From assembly GCA_022712945.1 (NCBI GenBank), contig JAFLJP010000149.1, positions 1-55,508 on the forward strand: a stretch of 55,508 bases of DNA, given 5' to 3'. This DNA comes from Gammaproteobacteria bacterium (lineage in GTDB: Bacteria; Pseudomonadota; Gammaproteobacteria; RBG-16-57-12). This document shows positions 48,769 through 55,508 of the stretch, piece by piece. Numbering within the stretch: the stretch's first letter is position 1; every line of letters begins with the position of its first letter. The notes beneath the pieces were generated by a model. The model was not told the DNA's origin and searched no databases. It saw only the letters and a list, made by a program, of their open reading frames with translations. Made by a program: the position numbers and the translations under genes.

Positions 48769-49158
48769 TCAGCGGGAGCCAACATTATGAATGGTACTCA
48801 TTAATTCGGCTTCGCCACGGGATAGGCCACAGAGATCAACCAGCTCATCAACCGTCGCTCCTTTACGAGCAAGCTCAATCGCCTGTCGTACTGAAACATC
48901 ACCATTTGATGCGCTGTTATTTTGTGTGGCAATATTTTTTGAATTTGAAAGGTTAGCTTCTACTTGATGGAGACGATCCCCAACCCCTTGGGCACCACTC
49001 AAAAATAATTTGAATTGTGCTTGTAGCTGATCATGCTCAAGGCGCTGCTGCCGCAGCTGGCACTGCAATCCACCCTGTTGCTTACGTGAGGCAATAAAAA
49101 CCACCAACAACACCACTGCGAGTGATATCAAGAGTATAATTTCCAACGACACTGCCAT
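48769..49158 (-). CDS. DUF2802 membrane-anchored protein
   Basis: A 129-residue protein. One N-terminal membrane segment (IILLISLAVVLLVVFIA) is followed by a coiled-coil (LRQQRLEHDQLQAQF), a linker and a C-terminal helix-turn-helix-like DUF2802 module (ELVDLCGLSRGEAELM). In gammaproteobacteria this gene ends the chemotaxis block after cheW. The ATG at 49158 overlaps the cheW stop by one base (TAATG). Confidence 0.88.
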   Translation of the reverse strand: MAVSLEIILLISLAVVLLVVFIASRKQQGGLQCQLRQQRLEHDQLQAQFKLFLSGAQGVGDRLHQVEANLSNSKNIATQNNSASNGDVSVRQAIELARKGATVDELVDLCGLSRGEAELMSTIHNVGSR

Positions 49159-49631
49159 TAAAACTGACCCAACTCGCCCCACTCTTCTTCACTGAGGAAT
49201 TTATTCAGATCCACCAAGATCAACAGCTCACTATCACGGCTAGTCACCCCGAGAATATATTTGGCACTCTCTTCGGTACCCACATTGGGTGCGGTTTCAA
49301 TTTCAGAGCCGGGTATTTCAACAACCTCGGAGACGCTGTCGACCAAAATACCGACCACCTGATCCTCTGTCTCAATGATAACGATTCGCGAGAGATCGTC
49401 CACCTCTTTTGATGGCATACCAAAACGACGGCGGGTATCGACCACGGTCACCACATTACCACGCAGGTTGATGATACCAATTACATAATCGGGTGCACCA
49501 GGAACCGAGGCGATTTCGGAGACCCGTAACACCTCCTGCACCTGCATTACATTAATGCCGTAGGTCTCACTCTCTAGTTTAAAAGTGACCCAACGGTCAG
49601 CATCATTGCTCGTCGCTGCAATCTCGCTCAT
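49158..49631 (-). CDS. cheW: Chemotaxis adaptor CheW
   Basis: A 157-residue CheW: WVTFKLESETYGINVMQVQE, the NLRGNVVTVVDTRRRFG motif and VGILVDSVSEVVEI are all normal. CheW links receptors to CheA. DUF2802 overlaps its end by one base. It is separated from the upstream second CheW-like gene by a 165-base repeat, which may disturb the operon. Confidence 0.97.
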   Translation of the reverse strand: MSEIAATSNDADRWVTFKLESETYGINVMQVQEVLRVSEIASVPGAPDYVIGIINLRGNVVTVVDTRRRFGMPSKEVDDLSRIVIIETEDQVVGILVDSVSEVVEIPGSEIETAPNVGTEESAKYILGVTSRDSELLILVDLNKFLSEEEWGELGQF

Positions 49632-49720
49632 TTACTTCATCCTCATTCTTGGGGTGAATCGGTCTATTCTCAGGTTGATTTATCGTCAACCAACCACAAA
49701 GCTTTATCACGGCAAGAGAC

Positions 49721-49885
49721 TAAGGAACGAGCACGGAATAACTTATGCAATAATGACGCGGAGATTTTTCTCCAATTCAAACGAACTCAAGAGGCGCATA
49801 GCTGGCCTACGTAACGATTAAGATTGCTTGAACTGGGGTAAAAGAGCACGTCAGAATGTAGACGTTATTTCGTGATCGTTCCTAA
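49721..49885. repeat. Palindromic repeat family 4, copy B
   Basis: A 165-base element in the opposite orientation to copy A at 34763-34928. The core is at 49791-49820. It stands between the two cheW genes. Confidence 0.85.
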
Positions 49886-50574
49886 CACTTACCCGTTTGG
49901 TGGAGAAGCTTAAGAAACCCTTCAACATCAATCAAAGCGCACATTTTATCGATAACCGTACCAGCCAACCAGGGTTGGTGAGTACGGTTATGACGCCACT
50001 TAACCTCGGCAGGGTCCAGTGTCACCACCTCGGCAACGCCGTGACAACCTAATCCCCAGCAGCGCTCACTCAGAAGAATAAAATAGCGGTATTTCCGTCG
50101 ATCCTGCACAATATCCCGGCGGTGACCCGGTACAATCAGCTTTGCCGTGTCGACAATACTCACCGTGGCACCTTGGTATTTCATCAGTCCAAGATGCCAC
50201 GCGGCGTAGCCGGGCACCGGTGTCACCTTCCCATCGACACTTTTCAGAATACCCGAAAGGTGCTCTAATGGCACCGCCAGAGTTAACTTGCCGATAGTGA
50301 AAAAGAGCACCTGAAATGCCACTGCTGGCTGGAAGTATTCAGGCAACGGCTCTTCATTTAACTCATTTTTCTGAAGTAACTTTACTGTTGGCTCTGACTC
50401 TGGCGCAACCACTGTAGCCACCTCAGCAGCAACCACCTCATCCGGCACATCGGCTGCCAGCAACTCAGCTTCAACCGCTGGCATCTCTCTAAACAGGGCA
50501 TCCAGATAGCTGGTTAGTGCCTGCTTTTGCTCAACCAGGGTTTTGGTCTCATTGTCATCTTCAAGGTGTGCCAT
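49882..50574 (-). CDS. CheW-like protein with long N-terminal extension
   Basis: A 230-residue protein. The first 100 residues are acidic and low-complexity, and the rest is a CheW domain (FFTIGKLTLAVPLEHLSGIL, then GLMKYQGATVSIVDTAKLI). The NLRG of true CheW is replaced by MKYQG, common in this second CheW of the block. The ATG at 50574 overlaps the parA stop (TGATG). An upstream frame would overlap parA and is rejected. It corresponds to the first cheW after parC in Pseudomonas. Confidence 0.88.
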   Translation of the reverse strand: MAHLEDDNETKTLVEQKQALTSYLDALFREMPAVEAELLAADVPDEVVAAEVATVVAPESEPTVKLLQKNELNEEPLPEYFQPAVAFQVLFFTIGKLTLAVPLEHLSGILKSVDGKVTPVPGYAAWHLGLMKYQGATVSIVDTAKLIVPGHRRDIVQDRRKYRYFILLSERCWGLGCHGVAEVVTLDPAEVKWRHNRTHQPWLAGTVIDKMCALIDVEGFLKLLHQTGKC

Positions 50575-51371
50575 CACCGCGCCACCCCTCCGCCATCGAC
50601 AGGGTAAACTGTAATCAACCACATCAGCAACTCACGGTAAGCAATTGAGCCTCGACTGCTAGCACGCATAATGGATAACGGCACACCTTTGCGGCTCGCC
50701 TCGCGAAACTGGGTATCAATGGGGATTACACCGTCCCACAGCTGCTCAGGATAGTCCTGTTTCAACTGGGCTAGCGCGTCATGAGAAGCGCGGGTACGCC
50801 GGTCAAACATGGTGGGAATAACATGCAAACCCAGCGAGTTTTTACGGGCACGTATGATCATCGTAACGGTACGCATCATTCTCTCCAACCCCTTGATCGC
50901 CAGAAACTCGGTCTGCACAGGGATCAGCAGACTCTGGCAAGCCGCCATCGCATTGACCATCAATATCCCTAAAATTGGTGGACAATCGATCAACACATAG
51001 TCGTACATCGACGCCAGCTGTTGTAGCGACCTAAACAGTACCAGCCCCTTGCCATCCTGGCTTCCCAGTTGTCGATCAAGGGTCGCCATCGCGGTGGATG
51101 CTGGCATCAGATCAAGATTTTCAAAATTGGTTGGTTTGATTATTCGCTGGGGCATGTCACTGGCAGCGATATTGGGCGTTTGAAACAACGAGTAGACACT
51201 CATTTCAATGGTATCGGGGTCATTTCCAAAATAGACAGTCAACGAGCCATGGGGGTCCATATCAATCATCAGAGTACGGTAGCCTTTGGCCGAAAGAAGC
51301 CCGGCCAGGGAAACTGTGGTTGTGGTTTTACCAACACCCCCTTTCTGGTTGGCGACCGCCCATACGTTCAA
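50574..51371 (-). CDS. ParA-family ATPase (ParC type) of the chemotaxis block
   Basis: A 265-residue ParA/MinD-like ATPase. The deviant Walker A NQKGGVGKTTTTVSLAG, then DMDPHGSLTVYFG, and the YVLIDCPPILG switch are intact. In vibrios and pseudomonads this protein places chemoreceptor arrays at the pole. It overlaps the following CheW-like gene by one base. A motif shared with the eCIS leader lies 23-41 bases upstream. Confidence 0.93.
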   Translation of the reverse strand: MNVWAVANQKGGVGKTTTTVSLAGLLSAKGYRTLMIDMDPHGSLTVYFGNDPDTIEMSVYSLFQTPNIAASDMPQRIIKPTNFENLDLMPASTAMATLDRQLGSQDGKGLVLFRSLQQLASMYDYVLIDCPPILGILMVNAMAACQSLLIPVQTEFLAIKGLERMMRTVTMIIRARKNSLGLHVIPTMFDRRTRASHDALAQLKQDYPEQLWDGVIPIDTQFREASRKGVPLSIMRASSRGSIAYRELLMWLITVYPVDGGGVAR

Positions 51372-51393
51372 TCCAATCTCCTTGCGTCAATAT

Positions 51394-51412
51394 TAAAGTG
51401 GTTGATGTACTA
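51394..51412 (-). promoter_or_regulatory. Motif copy shared with the eCIS leader
   Basis: TAAAGTGGTTGATGTACTA (plus-strand reading) differs by one base from 5898-5916. It is in the motD-parA gap, 23-41 bases before the parA start. Confidence 0.4.
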
Positions 51413-51441
51413 AAGCACATATCACGCCAAAGTGTATCACC

Positions 51442-52299
51442 TCACTTATCGCGCACGTTCAACTGCTGTTGCAGCGTAGTCAACCGGCCAGCCAGTTGAT
51501 CAGCTAAAACCACAATCACCACCCGTCGATTTTTGGCCCGCCCCTGCGGAGTATCATTTTCGGCTACCGGGCGAAACTCACCAAAGCCAACGGCTGACAT
51601 CCGCTCCGGATCAACGCCATTGCGCGCAAAAAGGTGTACAACACTGGCTGATCGTGCGGCGGATAGCTCCCAGTTCGATGGATAGATCTCGTTTTGAATC
51701 GGTATATTGTCAGTGTATCCCTCCACCTGGATACGATATGGAAACGTATCTAACACCTTGGCGAGTGAGCGCATTGTCGGAACCACACGATCATTAAGCC
51801 GGGAAAACCCACTTTCAAACAGCAGACCGCTTTCAATATCAATCTGCACCCAGAGATCATCACTGGTGATATGAATCCCCCCCTCTTCGATAAAGGTTTT
51901 AAGCGCCTCTTCTACCTTATCAACAACGGGTTCCATAATGCCCTGACTTGCCAATTCCTGTAACTTCTCCATCGACTCAGAAATTTCAACTACCGGTGAC
52001 TCCGGCACATCATTTCCATCAAGCAGGGCATCGCCACGATTCAAGTCAATCACGCTTGATGAATCATTAGCTGAGGCCGGATTATCTTCGGGTGAGGTTT
52101 GCAGTATTTTTTCTGGTGTAAAAGCCTGTTCAATAGATTCACTCAGTACTTTGAATCGCCCTTCCTCACTGATACTCAGTGCATACATCACCACAAAAAA
52201 GGCAAACAGCAGGGTAATAAAGTCAGCGTAGGAGACCATCCACCGATCATGAATATCGGGATCCTGCTCCAGGTGACGCTTGCGGTATTTACGAGCCAT
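51442..52299 (-). CDS. motD: Flagellar stator protein MotD (MotB family)
   Basis: A 285-residue protein. DRWMVSYADFITLLFAFFVV is the N-terminal membrane segment with the functional Asp (YAD). A coiled plug and linker follow. The C-terminal OmpA-like domain binds peptidoglycan (VEGYTDNIPI, then NWELSAARSASVV and GFGEFRPVAEN). It pairs with MotC, encoded six bases upstream. Confidence 0.93.
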   Translation of the reverse strand: MARKYRKRHLEQDPDIHDRWMVSYADFITLLFAFFVVMYALSISEEGRFKVLSESIEQAFTPEKILQTSPEDNPASANDSSSVIDLNRGDALLDGNDVPESPVVEISESMEKLQELASQGIMEPVVDKVEEALKTFIEEGGIHITSDDLWVQIDIESGLLFESGFSRLNDRVVPTMRSLAKVLDTFPYRIQVEGYTDNIPIQNEIYPSNWELSAARSASVVHLFARNGVDPERMSAVGFGEFRPVAENDTPQGRAKNRRVVIVVLADQLAGRLTTLQQQLNVRDK

Positions 52300-52305
52300 A
52301 GTGGT

Positions 52306-53046
52306 CTAGGTCTGAAATCCTTTCAACTTCAATTCGATGAAACGCGGATTCTCGCCCTCCGCAATGGCAACAACACCCTCCATTAACATTTCACGGTAAC
52401 GACAACGCACCGCAGTGAGGCTTCTGAGTTTATTGTAGATGGGAAGGAAAATTAAATTGGCAAAACCGACGCCATAAATTGTTGCAATAAATGCGGTCGC
52501 GATGCCTGCTCCCAGCATTTCAGGCTCAGCTAAATTGTGCATCACGTGAATCAGCCCCATCACGGCACCGATAATGCCAATCGTCGGTGAATAACCACCC
52601 ATTGCCAGGAAAACTTTTGCCGACTCAATCTCCGACTCTTGTCGCAGAGAGATCTCCAACTCAAGCGCATCACGCAAATTATCCGGGGTTATACCATCAA
52701 CGAGGTAGGTGAGCGCCTTGCGTGTAAACAGATCTTTTTCCCGGTTCATGATGGGTTCGAGCCCCAAAAACCCCTCCTTACGCACCACATTCGACCAACG
52801 CATCACCTTTCTGAGAATCTGTTTATCGTCAAGTTCAAGTGGTTTGAAAACGGTTGGCAGTGCGTGCATGCTGCGCATAAAGACCGGTAAGCGGGATTGA
52901 AGTATCGTAGCGCCCAGAGTGCCACCAAAGACGATAAGAAAAGCGGGGCCGTTCATCAACGCAGAGAGTGACCCCCCCTCCATCAGCTGACCTGTCAGCA
53001 CGGCAAGCAACCCGAGCGCCAAGCCCACCAAGGCTAGATAATCCAA
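52306..53046 (-). CDS. motC: Flagellar stator protein MotC (MotA family)
   Basis: A 246-residue membrane protein with four predicted segments: ALVGLALGLLAVLTGQLMEG and FLIVFGGTLGATILQ at the start, then the GGYSPTIGIIGAVMGLIHVM and GAGIATAFIATIYGVGFANL pair. The cytoplasmic loop between them is charged. It forms an ion channel with MotD. It starts two bases after the cheB stop. Confidence 0.93.
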   Translation of the reverse strand: MDYLALVGLALGLLAVLTGQLMEGGSLSALMNGPAFLIVFGGTLGATILQSRLPVFMRSMHALPTVFKPLELDDKQILRKVMRWSNVVRKEGFLGLEPIMNREKDLFTRKALTYLVDGITPDNLRDALELEISLRQESEIESAKVFLAMGGYSPTIGIIGAVMGLIHVMHNLAEPEMLGAGIATAFIATIYGVGFANLIFLPIYNKLRSLTAVRCRYREMLMEGVVAIAEGENPRFIELKLKGFQT

Positions 53047-53048
53047 TA

Positions 53049-54218
53049 TTATACTCCTTGCAGTATCGCCGGACCTATTTCAGTAAGCGGGAAGACTCTG
53101 TCAGTCAATCCCGCTTCAAAAACAGCAAAAGGCATGCCATATACTACGGAGCTTTGTTCATCCTGGGCCCATATTGCCGCCTCTTTCTGTTTTAGGGCAC
53201 GGCAACCCTCACGTCCATCGGCACCCATCCCGGTCAATATCACCCCCAGAGTACGCCCCTTGAAATTAGCGGCAATCGAGGAGAAGGTGATATCAACACT
53301 CGGTTTGTAATTCAGCTTCGGGTCACCAGCATCAACCTTAACAATGTACTGACCACCACGGCGTGCAATGGTCATCTGCATTCCACCAGGCGCAAGCAGT
53401 GCCACGCCGGGCCGCAGCAAGTCACCACTCTGCGCCTCTTTTACGCTGATCGCACACACTTGATTGAGGCGCTCCGCAAATGCTGGGGTGAAGGTCCCCG
53501 GCATGTGCTGAACCATGACAATTGGCAGTGGAAAGTCAGCGGGCAGCGCGGTGAGTAGATTTTGTAATGCAACCGGGCCACCGGTTGAAGTCCCAATCGC
53601 CAATAGCTTAATTCCCGCCATTTTTTTGACACCACGTCTAAACGACGCGGGTGCGGTAGCTATCTTTTGTTGCGGCGAAGCGATGCCGGAAGATCGAATC
53701 GGCATTTGTGGAGTGGGCTTGCTACGGGGAGAGGTTAGTGCACTGCGAGCTGTTGCTGAAAAAGAGCGATTGGTATCCGGAGGGGTTGCAACATGTCGAA
53801 CCCGCATATTAATCGCGTGGCCTTTACGTGCAATCTCCTTAACCCTGCGGCGCAATAGACGCTGTGCATCGTCACTGTTACTGGAGATATCTTCAAATCG
53901 TTTGGGAACAAAGTCCAGCGCACCAGCATCAAGTGCATCCAGAGTAGATTGTGCGCCATTGGTTGTCAGTGATGAAAACATCAAAATCGGCACGGGCCTG
54001 CGTCGCATGATATGCCGCACAGCGGTAATACCATCCATCACCGGCATCTCCACATCCATTGTGATCACATCAGGTTTAAGTTCGGCGGCCATCTCGACCG
54101 CCTCTTTACCATTGACGGCAAAACCGACAATCTCTATCGTCTCATCAACCTTCAGGATCGCCTCGATACGTTTTCGAAAGAATCTCGAATCATCAACTAC
54201 CAACACACGTACCGACAT
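53049..54218 (-). CDS. cheB: Chemotaxis methylesterase CheB
   Basis: A 389-residue CheB. The N-terminal receiver has D55 in VITMDVEMPVMDG. A Ser/Arg/Pro-rich linker of about 60 residues follows. The C-terminal methylesterase has Ser in GTSTGGPVAL, His in VQHMPGTFTPAFAERL and Asp in TGMGADGREG. It removes methyl groups from receptors. The linker is longer than in E. coli. It follows cheA by 10 bases. Confidence 0.97.
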   Translation of the reverse strand: MSVRVLVVDDSRFFRKRIEAILKVDETIEIVGFAVNGKEAVEMAAELKPDVITMDVEMPVMDGITAVRHIMRRRPVPILMFSSLTTNGAQSTLDALDAGALDFVPKRFEDISSNSDDAQRLLRRRVKEIARKGHAINMRVRHVATPPDTNRSFSATARSALTSPRSKPTPQMPIRSSGIASPQQKIATAPASFRRGVKKMAGIKLLAIGTSTGGPVALQNLLTALPADFPLPIVMVQHMPGTFTPAFAERLNQVCAISVKEAQSGDLLRPGVALLAPGGMQMTIARRGGQYIVKVDAGDPKLNYKPSVDITFSSIAANFKGRTLGVILTGMGADGREGCRALKQKEAAIWAQDEQSSVVYGMPFAVFEAGLTDRVFPLTEIGPAILQGV

Positions 54219-54228
54219 TCAGCCTCCA

Positions 54229-55492
54229 TCAGGCATAGAATTTCATCAAACTGGGCACATCCAGGATTAATGCAATTTTACCATCGCCCCGTATTGTTGC
54301 ACCGGCAAGCCCGCCCGTTCCAATCAACATTTTACCCAGTGGCTTTATAACCACCTCTTCTTGACCAATCAACTGATCAACCACAAAGCCCACTTTTTGC
54401 GAACCGACACTCACCACCACCACATGCCCTTCGTCAGTATGATCACAACCACCCACCAGCCAATCGGCGAGATAAAAGAGCGGTAGCGCCTTCTCCCTGA
54501 CCATGATGACACGTTGACCATCAATTGCGTTAGTATGGCGCAGATTCAGGTGGAAGATTTCGTTAACATTAACCAATGGCAGCGCAAAAATTTGCTTTTT
54601 CAGCAGAACCATTAAGGTCGGCATGATCGCCAATGTCAGAGGAACTTTGATTTGCAGCGTAGAACCGACACCCAGCTCAGAATTAATATCAACAGAGCCA
54701 TTAAGCTGCACAATACGGGTTTTGACAACATCCATACCCACACCACGACCTGAAATATCAGAAATTTCAGCTTTGGTAGAAAAGCCGGGGGCAAAAATTA
54801 ATTGAAAGCACTCTTGATCACTTAAGCGAGCCGCAGCATCCGCCTCCATAACACCTTTTTCCACCGCAATATTGCGCAGTACATCGGCATTCATACCACC
54901 ACCATCATCGGAAATGGTCAGCAGAATGTGGTCTCCCTCTTGCTCTGCGGCAAGGGTCACCGTTCCGGTGCGACTCTTTCCCGCCGCCTCACGACTATCG
55001 GGCATTTCAATCCCGTGATCCACCGCATTACGCACCAGATGAACCAGCGGGTCCGCAAGTGCTTCAACCAAGTTCTTATCCAAGTCGGTATCTTCACCGC
55101 GCAAGACTAGGTCGACCTCTTTATTCAAACTGCGGGCAAGATCACGAACCACCCGGGGGAAACGGCCAAAAACTTTCTTGATTGGCTGCATCCGTGTTTT
55201 CATCACCGCCGTTTGCAGGTCTGCGGTCACCACATCAAGATTGGCAACTGCTTTCGCCATCTCCTCATCAACCTGAACCGCCTTGAGTGTTGCCAAACGA
55301 TTCCTCACCAATACCAACTCGCCCACCATATTCATAATGTCATCCAGGCGACGGGTATCAACCCGCACCGTGGTTTCACCTTGTGGTGTCTCTTTTTTTG
55401 CTTTGCTGGCTGTTGCTAGCGCTTTTTTCGGTTTTTTGGGTGCCGCGACGGGTTCAGCCGCCTTTGGCGCCTCAACCACGGGAGGGGGGGGG
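54229..55492 (-). CDS. cheA: Chemotaxis kinase CheA, C-terminal part (truncated by contig end)
   Basis: About 421 residues are visible. In order: a Pro/Ala/Lys-rich linker, the P3 dimerisation domain (DTRRLDDIMNMVGELVLVRN), the P4 kinase domain (LVHLVRNAVDHGIE, SDDGGGMN, GRGVGMDVVK) and the P5 CheW-like domain. The P1 His domain and P2 lie beyond the edge. The frame is in fact open into the adapter sequence, so the true N-terminal part is missing. It heads the cheA-cheB-motC-motD-parA-cheW block. Confidence 0.95.
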
Positions 55493-55508
55493 AGATCGGA
55501 AGAGCACA
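55493..55508 (+). other. Illumina adapter remnant at contig end
   Basis: The final 16 bases, AGATCGGAAGAGCACA, are the start of the standard TruSeq adapter. A G-rich run precedes them. They are not genomic sequence. Confidence 0.95.

Overview
The window is bacterial chromosomal DNA from a gammaproteobacterium. The evidence is gene order: miaA-hfq-hflX-hflK-hflC with DUF2065, hisZ and purA downstream, dnaX-ybaB-recR behind an SRP RNA gene, and a Pseudomonas-type cheA-cheB-motC-motD-parA-cheW-cheW-DUF2802 block. I cannot name the species. The composition, the many intergenic palindromic repeats and the large surface protein would fit a free-living or symbiotic marine or sulfur-cycle lineage, but that is only an impression.

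Layout. Positions 1-5828 (minus strand) are the start of an extracellular contractile injection system (eCIS) operon: sheath, tube, a zinc-ribbon baseplate-like protein, a disordered eCIS protein, a DUF4255 tail-cap protein and the N-terminus of the AAA+ ATPase, which runs off the left edge. Upstream on the same strand are two unusual regulators: an AraC-type protein whose receiver has Glu in place of the phosphoacceptor Asp (6110-6895), and a small receiver-like protein (7132-7548). A 2750-residue surface protein follows (8125-16377). Its C-terminus joins a GlyGly-CTERM-like tail directly to a second signal-peptide-like segment and an outer-membrane beta-barrel. Next come a tail-collar protein, a DUF6916 protein, a GNAT acetyltransferase and an unlisted 44-residue ORF (16631-18565).

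Positions 18849-25700 hold a small helical protein, ffs (4.5S RNA), dnaX with an E. coli-type A AAA AAG frameshift site, ybaB, recR, an HDOD protein, fliA behind a sigma-28-like promoter, and a DUF1249 protein. Positions 26261-31593 hold a Maf-like (DUF115) protein, a coupled orphan and a 1200-residue hybrid histidine kinase. From 32013 to the right edge everything is on the minus strand: purA, hisZ, DUF2065, hflC, hflK, hflX, hfq, miaA, rimI, a UDG-fold protein that is probably DNA polymerase III psi, leuA with a leucine-rich leader peptide and good promoter, pssA, a Psd-like protein lacking the pyruvoyl serine, ilvC, ilvH, ilvB, and the chemotaxis/stator block ending in a truncated cheA.

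The intergenic spaces carry at least seven families of MITE-like palindromic repeats. Four of them share one apical core sequence although their arms differ, and in two places the end of an element supplies the stop codon of a gene. The last 16 bases of the window match the Illumina TruSeq adapter, so the contig end is artefactual.

No tRNA, rRNA, CRISPR array or transposase gene was seen.
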